Below, in pieces: positions 34,290 to 45,895 of a stretch of 64,000 nt of DNA. Position numbers and translations under genes: made by a program. The stretch spans positions 157,656,920-157,720,919 of the forward strand of contig NC_039358.1 of the NCBI RefSeq assembly GCF_003573695.1. The letters are read 5' to 3'. Each line of letters opens with the position of its first letter. Positions within the stretch are counted from its first letter, which is position 1. The notes beneath the pieces were generated by a model. It made no database searches and was not told the DNA's origin. It was given only the letters and a program-made list of their open reading frames with translations. This DNA is from Papaver somniferum (taxonomy: Eukaryota > Streptophyta > Magnoliopsida > Ranunculales > Papaveraceae).

Positions 34290-35438
34290 ATTCGACACAG
34301 AGAAAAAGAAGAAGAAAAATAGAAGGAAAGAAATGAGAAGAAGAAGAAGAATGAAGAAGAAGAAGAAAAAGAATAAATTAGAAAGACGATGAGGTCTATT
34401 CTGTCCGCAAACTTCCCATATTATCCTAAATACTTTACTGAATTCCCTAATTGTCCTACGGTGCGGGTAATCTGCGGTTATCAAATCCCAACCGCAACCG
34501 TAACCGCACCGCATGCGGATTTGAGAATGCACCCGTGTCCGATCCATAACTCTTGAGGATTGGTTTTCACCCGCAAATTTGTGGACGGATACGTATGAAA
34601 TCCGCGGTTACGGTTTTTCTGCTCAGCCCTAATACCTATAAATACTCACTACACAGGCGCTCAATAGGAGATGCCGTTTACAGGGAAGAAACTAGTTTTA
34701 AGTTTTCTTTCTTTTCGTCGTGTTTAGATCATTATTTTCTATATCAATTTCTATGGTTTTTGAGAAAGTCATGATTTGCTAAACTATTGTTAGAGTGAAA
34801 GGATGGACTTGTAGGCCAGGTTATTTGTGTTTATGAACAAGAGTTTCTTTAAATCAAAATCTTTATTTTATGTTTGAGTATCTCATATTGGGTGATTGTT
34901 TTATAGATCTTTTCATGTTTTATCCCAAGTATACTACATAGGTAAGCTATAGACAACCCCGTTGATACCTGATTGATTATAGATTAATGAACATTCTTCA
35001 ACTTTGTATGCCATGTATACATAGTGTTTAGGGTGTCTACTTTTAGGTCGATATCAAACAATCTTTAGACGATTATCAATAAATCTTAATGACATATTTC
35101 CATGTTTAAGCAGCCAGGTGTTGCCGCTTTACATGAGTAAAATAGAGACTCTCGTGATAAATTACAAGTAAACCTAGGCTATGAAGGATTCTGGATCCTT
35201 AACCTTTTCTCATCTTGCTCGTCACTTTGATAATTTTGTTTGCATCCAATTTATTTGCTTGTTTCTTAGTATACATTTCAGAATATATCCTTTTGAATTG
35301 ATATTGATTAGGAAGTTGATTGTATTAGTTAGAAGTAATTTACAAACACTCCTCGTGGGAACGAACCACATTTGTTGTTGTCTACATTTTTGACACCGTG
35401 CACTTGCGGATAAACAAAGTCGGTTTTCCGACCCATCA

Positions 35439-36816
35439 GCAACCCATTGGTTTTGTATCTCTTATCTTTTATTATTTTCTTGTCTTGTTTTTATTTTATT
35501 TTGTTTTCTGATTTCTTGTCACAATGTAAAGTTTAAGTGTGGGGGAGTGTTCTCATACAATATTTTTAGCCTTGTTAGTTTTTCTTTATGTATACATAAA
35601 AAAAATAAAAAAATAAAAAAAATGATAAACCCCTAAGTCTAGAAACTTGTGTCTTACACTAATGGAAACATCGTGGTTGTAGGAATTGAGGGACCCTATA
35701 ATAAAGTTTATTCATAAAAGGACGGAGCTCATGTGTTAGAAATAACATGATAGTTGTTACCATATCTCAGAGTCGTCACCATATCACTTTCTGTTTTTAT
35801 TTTTCCATTTTTCTCTTGTTTCTCTAAGTGATTTGGCGGGCACCATATCGAATTGTTATCACTGCTAGGCTGAAATAGAGTGATTGAGTTACTAAAAAAA
35901 AAGAGACCAGGCCAATTAGATCAACCAGAGTATACGAAAAAAAGTATATATAAAAAAAATGATGACACTTGGATAGCAATATGTGTGTGTTCTCCCTGTC
36001 TGCGTCGCCTAAACAAGCATGGAACGCAGGATCTATGAGAATTACCATGTAATCTGCTGACAACAAGCATGCCCTTAGATCCAAAAGGTCTAATCATGTT
36101 GTCAATTAGAAAGGAAAAAAAAAGAAAAAAAATTAAAAAAGAAGAAAAAACTTGAAAAAGAAAAATTAAATAACTAATTTATTATTATTCAATAAAATCG
36201 ACCGTTGGTTCCCTTGTATATGCCAGCTGAGTTGATCTAGATTAAGTTTGTCGAACGCTGGTTCCCTTATATATGCCAGTTGTGTTGATACTAGAATTCA
36301 GACCTGTATCTCAATCCAATAGGATTTTTAGGTTTTATCTTCGCAATGACTTTCAGACTGGTATATGGGAAACACCGTTTACCTTAGTCAACATTCGCAA
36401 ACATCTATCTCTATATCCATCTTCTTAACCTTTTCATATGATTGTGGTTAGTTAGATTCCGAGTATTGTGGTATGTTCGACTTTCTGAGTAGAGCTCTAC
36501 TTATACATGAATTTGGGTTCGCATCAGGGTACTTCCTCCTATAATCATTGATAGTATTCCAACTAAAGAGATTGTTTAGTATCATTCTTAAATTTTTCAC
36601 ATGTAACTGGATTTAAAAATATAGGTTTTGTGGGTATAACTCATGTAAACCCTCACGAGACTATAACTCGTCCACTAGGGACACCTAGGGGTTCAAAGGC
36701 TTGTTATACATGCTAAGTGTGATTGTATCCTCAATGAAAGGGAGTTGTATGTATGTTTTAGAATTAATTTTGTTTGATTTGCTCGAGGACTAGCAAAGTC
36801 TAAGTGTGGGGGAAGT
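35439..36816 (+). mobile_element. Element B internal 3' end
   Basis: Non-coding tail of an older gypsy-type element into which A inserted. It contains AAGTGTGGGGGAG at 35535-35547, a two-copy repeat with TGGTTCCCTT(G/A)TATATGCCAG (36205 and 36258), A-rich runs near 36110-36175, and the LTR-adjacent polypurine tract at 36802-36815. No protein-coding frame is supported. Confidence 0.6.
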
Positions 36817-38676
36817 TGATAGGTGTCTAAAACACCTTGATATTTATCTATTGTTTATGTTTTCTTTGCTTAGTTTTCTTGTAAAATATGTATCTTATGA
36901 TTGCTTTTGAATGTTTAGGTACTTTGGAGTCATTTAGATCAAAAGAAGAATAAATGTCGCTTGAAAGGAAAAAAGGTGCAAATGCTATTGGAGGCGAAAT
37001 TGTTTCTCATTATTTGCTTTTACTTCTTCATCTCTGTCTGAAAAGCATCAACTTTAATGATGTAAATTCATTGTCTGAAAAGCATGACAACTTTAGTGAT
37101 ATAGAGAAATTGAAGAGAAAAAGTGGATTTAAGAATTAAGAGGTGGCTGTTGTTGGTGGAAGAAGAAGAAATCGTTCATTTGAAGCAAACAAGGCAAAGT
37201 GGTCATTTAACAGGGCATGTGCTAATGGGAGTCTATCCAAGATTAAGGGGTTGTCACTACTTTGGTTGCCTGTATCATTTGTGGGGTGTTTATAGTAATT
37301 ACACTCATTACCTAGCCCTAACATCAAGAGATATATTTTTCTCTTTGTATTTTGAGTTAGTTCACCTGAAATTGAGAATAAAAGAAATGCAGTTGGTGGA
37401 TGGCAGAGAAGGTGGTGAAGAATTTGAGCGATCTGGTGATGATGATTGCTTCATACTGATGAATCGGGTAAATGGGTGTTGTGGTCAAGAAAATATTGTT
37501 GGCAGTGGATAATTCAAAGGAAGAAAAGATGGATTTGTGTGCCTCTGGTGATGAACAAATCTGAGAATTAATGGTGATGGATTGGTAGTTACGGCATGGA
37601 TAGAGACCTATAGATGTTGTGATGATGTTGATGGTAGTGCAGGTGGTGCAGCTGCTACTGAGAAGCAGGTACTGGTGCATTTGGCAGAGGGAATGGCTTG
37701 AGCTCTTTGTGTGTTTGTGGTTCAATGAAGGAGGCCACTGAAGTTTGTGTATCAGTTGGAGGTTGTGCAGCGGAAGAAGCTGAGACTACAGAGGAGATGG
37801 CTTGGCAGGCATGTTGCAGCTGCAATATTGTGATGATTCTGATTCTGATTCAGAAAGGGCATGTGGAAATTGAATTATTGTCCTTACAAGTGATGGGCCT
37901 TCACAAATATCCCTAACAGACTTCACAAATATCCCTAGTGGCATAATTGAAATTTTCAATAAAAATATAATTCATAATATCCCTTATTTAACCTTTCCCT
38001 TCTTTCTTCCCCGTCTTCGTTTCATCGGCAGATAAAAATCACCCAAACCGACGACCACCAACTCCATCCCTGCAACCACCACCACCGTATCTATAAACGC
38101 AACGACAACCAACACCACCAGAACCACCACTACCGTCTCCATCGTTACCATTCAGATTTGAGATTTAAATCAATCGAAAGTTTTAATTAACCGATTTCAG
38201 ATCTGAAATTTGTGAAACTAATTTTACTAATTTTACGAATTTTAGAGAGAGCGACGGATCGGGTTTGTATCAGAATTCTAGAAATCTCCATTTAATTTGA
38301 ATCTCGTTTTTATGATGTAGTATAGTGTAAACTAAGTTGTCGCAATACATGAATTTATTGATATTGAAAATTGTTGGATTTCAAAATTAATGGTATGCAT
38401 CATCGTTTTGACCTAATTCAGTAGTGGCGGTGGTGATGGCGTGGTGTGTGTTGGTAGTAATCTTTTTGGTAATAGATTTAGTAGGGTTGGTGATGTTTTT
38501 GGGGTTGGTGGTGTTTTTTAATAAATATTGGTGGTTCCGGATGTTTGTGGTGATGTTGGTGGTGGAGTTTGAGTGTGATTGTGGTGGAGATTGGGTGTGA
38601 TTTTGGTTGCATTTGTTGATGGTGTTCCAGGTATAGCAATTGTCCTTTCAATAAACCTACTTGCTTCAGTTTTTAC

Positions 38677-39213
38677 GGGATCAACTACTGTTGTTGATCC
38701 CATTTTATGGGATCAACTCCTATTGTTGACCCAAATTTTTATGGGATCAACTACGGTTGTTGATCCATTTATGGAACTCAATTTTTTTATGGGATGAACT
38801 ACTGTTGTTGACCCAATTTTTTATGGGATCAATTACTGTTGTTGATCCTTTCAACTCCTATTGTTGACAATATTTCATTGGATGAGTATAATCATGCTTG
38901 TAGTTTAAATCTTGCTTGTAGTTTAAATCATGTAAATTTCTTCTAATGTTGAACTTGTGGTGCAATGGTAGCATGACTGACTCCATGTCAGATGATGCGT
39001 GTTCGACTCACGCCAAGTTCACTCCATTTACATGGATCAACAATGATTGTTGATCCAATTCAGGGGATCAACTACCATTGTTGATCCCCTAAATTGGATC
39101 AACTTCTACTGTTGATCCTTTTTTTTGGATCAACTGCCATTGTTGATCCCCTAAGTTGGTCAACTTCTACTGTTGGTTGTATTTTTATTTGGATCAACTA
39201 TTGTTGTTGATAC
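38677..39213. repeat. Array of about 12 GGATCAAC-N7-GTTGATCC hairpins
   Basis: Units lie at 38677, 38709, 38743, 38791, 38825, 38852 (partial), 39034, 39062, 39096, 39127, 39158 and 39191. Stems of 8-11 bp are conserved, while the 7-base loop varies. Stem changes are sometimes compensated, for example longer GGGGATC/GATCCCC at 39063. The tRNA-like sequence sits in the middle. Confidence 0.9.
38951..39021 (+). tRNA. tRNA-Trp(CCA)-like sequence, possibly a pseudogene
   Basis: A 71-base cloverleaf: acceptor stem GAACTTG/CAAGTTC perfectly paired, D-arm GTGC/GCAT with loop AATGGTA, anticodon arm with loop CTCCATG (anticodon CCA, Trp), T-arm GCGTG TTCGACT CACGC. The A-box (TGGTGCAATGG) and B-box (GTTCGACTC) promoters are present. 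It resembles plant tRNA-Trp, but the acceptor stem is entirely different yet still paired, and position 37 is T where A is normal. It is located inside a MULE. It may be an active variant, a captured tRNA or a tRNA-derived relic. Confidence 0.55.
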
Positions 39214-41144
39214 AAAATATCTGAACTAGTGGTGGCGGCGACGACGATGACGGTGGTGGTGTCGGCGACGAACTTGTGGTGGTGGAGGACTGGTGGTGGT
39301 GTAATGGTGGTGGTGGTGGTGGTTGGTAGGTGGTGGTTGTTGAACTGTGGTGGTGGAATGTTGGCGGTGGTGGTGCTAGTGGTGGTGGTGAAGTGGTAGA
39401 GGAAGAAATTTGTTCCATTTTGAAATAAAGAAAAATATTATATGGGTGAGGGTATTAAGGTAATCTAATTTTGAATGGATAAGGTTATTAAAAAGTAGGG
39501 ACACATTTATTGTTGTATAAGGATATATTTATTGGGTTTTAAAAGCAATGACATATAAATAATGTACCCAAAGGGCATTGGTGGTGGTTGTTGTTATATG
39601 GAGAAAGGAAATAATTGAGCTAAGACAAGGAGAATGAGTTGGTGATGCTGGTGAAGATGAATTGCAGTTGATAAACAGTGTTTTGTTGTCAAGGTTCGTC
39701 GACACAGAAGCTTGACAAGAACAAGTAAGAAATGAAGAAGTTGTGTTGCAGCTGAGAGTTCAGTGCAGTTGGATATGCAACTGAGATGGAATGATGCAGT
39801 CTTGAAGAAGGGTTTAAAGAAGTTTGACTTGGAATGAAGACTGATGCAGCTGAGCATAGAATGGTGTTGGAATCACTGGTGATGGTGCCGTGAATAAGAA
39901 TTGCAGGTGGAGCTTCTATTGGATGCAGTTTGTATGAGAGTGTATGTTTCTACCAAGAACAAGAGAATGGTTGCAGCTATAGTTCAAGTTATACTGGCTG
40001 GAAAAGACTGACAGGGGAAATATATGAATGTTAGGATTGAATTGTGCAGGGAAAAGACGAAATTCGGCAAGGAAAACAATCAAAACACAGACTGGACTCC
40101 TGTGGATTTTGTTTCCACTGAGTCGACTCAGTGATTCCCGATCGGATTCAGATGGACTTGGACTTGTTCTAACTGGGATTCACTCATGGGATGTGAGCGA
40201 CTGATTCTTGGCAGGGAAGTTATGACCTACTTTGGGAAGTGAAAGAATATAAAAGGAAGACTTCTCACCTATTGGATATCTCTTCTTCTACTTTTGTTCT
40301 ATGGTTTAGAACATGATGCTTTCTTCTTTGTTTTTTGTGATGAACTCCATTAACACAAGTAGATAATTTATTGTTATTGGTTAAAGATGTAGTCGGATTT
40401 TGGAAGCATGCTTTTTTATATAATGAATTAGTTTTCTCTCCATATTATCACTCACTTTCTACGGTTTAGAATAATTGCATGACTGACGTATTGCAATATG
40501 ATTTAATGTTTGTTTAGTTAAGTCTAGAATTGATTGAAGTTATATCCATATTTATAGCTAATTTATGGTGTATTATAGATCGATAACCTTGAATACTAGT
40601 AGCATGATATGATTTCGGTTTGTAGTGATACACTCTTGTATCATATGTAGAAATCGACCTTTGTTCGAATTGTTTGCGCGATGTATTTCAATTGCATTGA
40701 TTAGCCTATTTCACAAATCTTAATGCTATTTGGGAATTGAACTTGATTAGCGCAAGGCGTCGAGTTATTCTCTAGGTATTATTCATACTTGCATCGTTTT
40801 ACATGGAACTGTGATGACTTAGGAAATTTACGGCGTATTCTAGGGCATTTGATGACAGTGAGATTAAATACGAATTCTATTCATACATTCGAAACTTGTT
40901 TACAATTGAAGATGAAACCTTTACCCAATATTTTCTCATACTTGATTTCTTTACTTTCTTTTTTGCGTTTATTTTATTTTAGATGCGTAAAAATCAGAAA
41001 ATCCCCCCTTGTTTGCCATAAGAAATCGAAACAAACGACAATCCCAAGACCTCTATGTGGGAACGATCCTTTCTTGCCCTTCCTATATAATATATTTTGA
41101 GTAGTAAGAAAGTAATTTATTTTTGACGCATACGACATCGATCA

Positions 41145-43780
41145 ATTGCCGAATTCACTATTCAAATAAGAATCAAGCCGAGACAGGGGTAAACAAAAAA
41201 TACCAATTTTCCTGATTAACCGTACATATTTTAATCTGCTTGTCACGAACAAAATAATAATTACCACCTAAACATTTATTTGAACTTGCATCTTGCTATG
41301 AAAAAAAAAAAAACTACCACATAATTCATTTGAACTCGTATCTTGGGATTCTATTTTTTGCTTAGTTTTCGATCAATCTTGGGGGCTTTTAGTGATTTAT
41401 TTATCTATATGATCCTATTATAACCATTAGTAATAACAGTAGGTAAATCTCATTGATAACTGAAGATAATCCCATGATATGTGTGAAATATATCATTAAT
41501 TTTACTCATTCCTATCAGTTGAACTCAACACGGTCACCTTTTTCCTTGAATCTTCTATCCCTCAAAAAGAAACAAATATTGGTTTTAATAAGGAATATGA
41601 TAATAGACTGGAGTACTATTTCATATTTTCCTGATCATTTGGCTTGGCACTTCACCATTAATACTGATCATTGGATATTTAGATTTTGTAGCTTCACAAA
41701 ATTATTAAAATTATTTGTCAAATCTTTTTGTTGTTCGATCCTGAACGGGTAAAGATACCAAGCATATTTATATTTTATATATTAATCTAATTGTAGATTT
41801 TTTTTTTACATTCATGCGTTTCTCTTTTTGTACATTTAAATTCCAAGTTTCTTTATCAATGTATTGAGTATTTGACATTTTTCTTATTGATATCCAGTGT
41901 CAGATTAACGTTTTAATCTCTTCATAAAATAACCATTGTATTGAGGTAATGCTTTTTGCTTAGGTTCGAAAGGATGGCCGACATGATAGTAATGATGGTG
42001 GCGCTCTTGCTACTGTCCTAACAATAGGATCCGAAGATATAAACACAAAATCAAGATATAATTTAGGCGTAAGAATAATTATGTAGCTCTTGCTACTATA
42101 ATAACAACATGCCTCAAAGGTATAAACACAAATCAGGATATAACTTACCTTTTATGTGGTAAATTAACACAAGAAGTAAATATGTTTTGCAGTTGTACAA
42201 AGAAGCGGCATAATAAATTTTAGTTCGTGATCGGTTAATCGAAAGTTAACAAATATGCCTCGATTGCTTTATGTTTATCATAAACAATATGCTAAATTTT
42301 TGAAGGCTTGAAGCGGATGAAATTAACCCAAGTTGGAGTTACAATAGAGGTATTTCGATTGGATGATTGGTATTGAACCAAGAAGGAATCTTTAGATGGC
42401 CCAAGATATGTTCCAGATGTTATCTTTATACAATTGAACTTCGTTAGGTAATCTTACATCTTTGATATTGCAAATTTATTTCTCAATAATCAAGATGCCA
42501 AATGCAAAACTATCGAGTAAGATTTTTTCACTTTTGGAGTCTTCTAATGCCAGCAAACCTGGATGAGTTGATTGACGTTCATATTTTTATAATTATGTAA
42601 TTGCAACTTCAATTTAACTATCGTTATAAAAAAATATTTCTAAATTTTTGCCGATCATGAACTCAAAGTAGGTATTATCCCTTTAACACTTGACGAAAAA
42701 TCTGTGAGTAATTCACATTTATGTACGGGGTTGAGAAAGCATACCCAAATGTTTATTTTTGAAAGTCGGATCTTCATATCATTACTCATTGGATTAACAT
42801 TAGAAGGAAACCTTTTTACTGCTATATTTTAGGTACTATTTCGACTCTGAATTGTGAAAAAAAGGCTCATACCCCAGAAGATCTTAGTCATGTCAATTCA
42901 AGTATCGTTCTATGATAATATATGGCCAACGGAGTTGATGAGTGTGCTCGACTGTAGAATCACGATACTTCAAATGGTTTCGTTTTATCTATAAATGTAT
43001 AATTTCAGTTTTTCTATATTACTTTCTTAATTATTAAATTCTTAGTAGCATTGTATAAGAAATTGAAATTAAATTAGTTCATTTTACGATATCATATTGT
43101 TATAAAGGATTAAGAATTATATTGGGGTATCACAGTACATTAATGTTACATGCCATAAAATACAAAAATATATTGAAAACAATTACTATTGGGTTGATAT
43201 GGCATAGAGAAAGCTAACATAACAATAATGATGCCTCCCAAACTCGGCTCAGGTAGGTCCTGAATGATTTGATTTCCTTTTGTATTTAATGAATTCACCT
43301 GAATGTATGGGACTAGCAAAAATATTTAAGTACTTGATGAGATACACATGATTGGGTTTTCAATTTTCTTGTTATTAATGTGTTACAAATTTCGATTAAA
43401 TTGTAGCAAGGTGTTAATGCACGTTTTGCTTGAAATGTTCCAATCTTAGCTTCTAGGGGAATATGATCTTTGTTAAGATATTTTGATTGCAAATGGTCAG
43501 ATATTTTTTGCCAAAAATTGGCCATTGCCCATATAAAACTGACTCGGAGGGGTTTGAAATACTTTTCCTTTTCCAGTTTTGTGGAACTGTCCAACAGAGA
43601 AGTATGTATCTCCAAAAATACAAATCACATTTTGGATGCAGGTATCGTAATAACTTTATGGTGCATGACCATGCATTCTCATACTGAACTCTTTAATTAT
43701 GTTTTAGTGGAAAATAAACTCAACTTATTTAAAAGTACAATTTATATATTTGTTAAACTGTAATTGAATCTTTTTTTAGC
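41145..43780. other. AT-rich spacer without recognised gene
   Basis: No supported gene, LTR terminus or RNA was seen. Short frames (41453-41752, 43313-43615) have no recognisable domain and lie in AT-rich DNA. Confidence 0.5.
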
Positions 43781-44450
43781 TTATGCCCTTGTTGCTTTGT
43801 CCGTTTGATGCATGTCGTTAATGCAATAAATTATTCGATATATTTCCCACTAATTAACTAATAATATAGCATTAGTAAGGATCGTTCCCACATAGTTCTG
43901 TATAATTAAGATGTTATTTAGATTAGCAAAAATTGTAAGAAAAATAAATACTAGGGGGATTGGTTGATTAACTAACTAAAAATAATAATAAAAAGATTAA
44001 AAAAAATTAAGGATTTATTTACTGTTACCAAACGTTGATTCAATAAATATATACATATTTATGTTTTGCTGGAATCATTCATCATCAACCATAAAATAAC
44101 ATCTAACTCGGTGATATTCCCAAATCTCCTTGTATCACTAAATACAGAAACTCTCCAATACTAGATTCTATTATGAACCACCAAGTAGTAGCTCACTCAA
44201 TGTGCAATCCAACTGAATGCTTTAGGATTTGTGAATTTAGGTTGATCCCAGTAGTTAAACTCTTAGCTCAAGGTTCACTTGTTGGTGTTGCCTTCACTCC
44301 CAATCGCTCTACAGAATCCCTCCGCAAGGTTTCGCGATTTATACTTGTGTATATCGTTGTTTGACTATTATTTATCACCCAACTCTCTAATAGCAATAAA
44401 TGAATAATAGATTAATCTAGCGTGCACTCAAAATAATCTAAGAATCATCC
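43780..44450 (-). mobile_element. LTR fragment (R-U5-like), minus strand
   Basis: On the minus strand a stretch ending GTGGGAACGATCCTTACTA (around 43890) matches the U5 motif seen in LTRs A and B. It is preceded by a T-rich run with CCCCCTAGTATTTATTT, common in plant gypsy U5. Boundaries are not resolved. Confidence 0.35.
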
Positions 44451-44934
44451 ATAAACAATGTAAAAAGACAATTGATCGATGACTGTACTCCAGATAAATT
44501 AATATACATAATTAAGCTTCATGTCTAGAACATAAAATTCACCTTTAATCAATAATAATTAGCTACACAATACCACAGACTTCATAATATATAAATTAAA
44601 AGAATGAAATTATTTCAATTTAATAATAATTCAAATAAAACTCAATAACCCGAACAATTGTGGTTGGTGGCATACGAACTACAAAAGACTCCTCAAGCTG
44701 CTGTGGGTGGTTACAAAGTTTAACCAAGACAAGTTTGAACTCGAAATTTCTTCTTTACAATATTAAATCTAATAAAATCATATGACATAGTCTCATAAGA
44801 TGGAATGGTGAATTCCGTGAATAAATAGGATGGTTCAGTTTTCATATACCTCTTTTTGAAATGAAGTTCTTGTAAATATCTTTGGTTATTATCTGGCTTT
44901 CAATCTTCGAGGGTTCTTCTGTGACGTTTGATAC

Positions 44935-45614
44935 TTAACTACCATAATTCAATCCTAGTCCGAGACTTGAATTTAGTAAACTATAAATCAATATATAGTT
45001 TTGTACATCTAACATTGACAACAAGCTTGAGATAACAAAACTTGCAAGTTCGACCGAGCAGTTCTCTAACAAAATATATCCTATTGCTGGTCCATATAAC
45101 CCGACCTTCAAAATGACAAATTCATCATGGCTATCTGATTCAGGTGTGTTGTTATCCAATACAATCTTTCTTTGAGCATTTTTTAATTTGATGTCAAACT
45201 TTGTAGACACATCTTTGTCTGGATAGCCTCTTCTCTTAGCTTTGGTAATTATGGCCATGTTTGGAGATGCAGAGTTATGCATCTGTGGAGTAGTCGGGTG
45301 GGGGTTATGTTACTGCGCTCATGTATCTCTTCACAAAGGGGGGCCAGGATGGTTCAAGATTCTGTAGACTTTACCGAATTGAAATCTATAAAGAGCATAA
45401 GCAAATTCCAAACAGTGAGAGATGGTTGGAGATATTCATAAGCATCAATTTCATATTTCTGAGCTCTAGTTACATCAATATCCAATAAGACCTCCAATTT
45501 CTTCTCATCATTGTCTCTGTCATAAGGTTTCTTAGCATCTTGTAACACTCTAGCAGGTTTAAAGATGTTTCTCATGTCTGGGATAATATGTCTAGGGATT
45601 CTCTTGACTAACAA
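44935..45614 (-). pseudogene. Unrecognised coding remnant in two frames
   Basis: Two minus-strand frames follow each other: 45614-45354 (86 residues, KRIPRHIIPDMRNIFKPARV, then RAQKYEIDAYEYLQPSL) and 45282-44935 (115 residues, KRRGYPDKDVSTKFDIKLKN). Composition is that of ordered protein, and the upstream strand to about 45880 also reads protein-like (FINNYWDLGRDVEVDLW). It is probably a decayed gene or transposon protein. I do not recognise the family. Confidence 0.3.
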
Positions 45615-45895
45615 CCATTTTTTTTATAGAGTAGAAATAAGTTTCATTAATAAAATCAGGCTCCCAATGCATCCATTCTAAAGGTTTTGTAGTCATCCAT
45701 ACTTCCAAGTGTGATAGAGGATAAGTTTCTTGTTTTATTCCATAAATCAACTTCAACATCCCTTCCAAGATCCCAGTAGTTGTTGATGAATCTGGAGATT
45801 ATTCTAGTTTCATGAGATATCTTGTTGCATAATCTGGCAATGAATTACCATTTCAATCTAAAACTTTTCCACCTATAAGTCTTTTCTCCGAAACT

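Larger units (their letters stand above)
32842..34631. mobile_element. Non-autonomous hAT element with captured sequence
   Basis: 1790 bp flanked by perfect 8-bp duplications ATACCTAT (32834-32841 and 34632-34639), the hAT hallmark. Terminal inverted repeats are TAGGGGTGAGCA and its near complement TGCTCAGCCCTA. Subterminal regions carry many GCGGAT/ATCCGC motifs on both strands, typical transposase-binding clusters. No transposase is encoded. The interior holds two ORFs in opposite directions. Confidence 0.92.
8374..35438 (+). mobile_element. Element A, non-autonomous gypsy-type retrotransposon with nested insertions
   Basis: The 5' LTR survives only as its last 547 bp (8374-8920). It is followed by a tRNA-Asp-type primer site (8927-8944), leader (to 9104), the start of an accessory ORF (12787), the remainder of that ORF (29205-30484), a hairpin plus polypurine tract, and the 3' LTR (31336-35438). 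Without the nested Del-like LTR, element T and the hAT element, the internal part is only about 2.5 kb and encodes no reverse transcriptase or integrase. It is therefore a LARD-like passenger mobilised in trans. At 35438 it stops directly against internal sequence of element B, so A inserted into B. Confidence 0.7.
31336..35438 (+). repeat. Element A 3' LTR, interrupted by a hAT element
   Basis: About 2.3 kb without the hAT insertion and one duplicated target. It begins T(C)GATAGGCACGCAAGTGCG, so the usual TG start is altered. TATA box CTATAAATAC at 34636-34645; U5 motifs GTGGGAACGAACC and GTGCACTTGCGG near 35355-35408; ends CA at 35438. The last 545 bp match the tandem array at 1-9104. A CAA trinucleotide run lies at about 32483-32503. 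Confidence 0.75.
37863..39569. mobile_element. Non-autonomous Mutator-like element carrying a hairpin array and tRNA-like sequence
   Basis: 1707 bp between perfect 9-bp direct repeats AAAGGGCAT (37854-37862 and 39570-39578). Ends are only loosely inverted (GTGGAAATTGAATTATTGTC against GGGTACATTATTTATATGTC). One flank is CCA-rich (38040-38150) and the other GGT-rich (39225-39400), so they are complementary. No transposase is present. MULE assignment rests mainly on the 9-bp duplication. Confidence 0.65.
36817..41144 (+). repeat. Element B 3' LTR with nested MULE
   Basis: It begins TGATAGGTGTC right after the polypurine tract and ends GATCA at 41144. TATA box TATAAAA at 40248-40254. The U5 motif GTGGGAACGATCC near 41058 is shared with other LTRs here. 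Native length is about 2.6 kb without the MULE. No gene is seen; short frames are LTR sequence. Confidence 0.65.

Noticed and set aside
38579..38797. Frame with GSTTVVDP repeats
   Set aside because: The repeats are the translated hairpin array, not a protein.
38677..39213. CRISPR-like array
   Set aside because: Palindromic repeats with short irregular spacing in a plant transposon; no spacers of uniform length and no cas genes.
39194..39418. Pro/His/Thr-rich minus-strand frame
   Set aside because: It translates the GGT-rich flank of the MULE; low complexity only.
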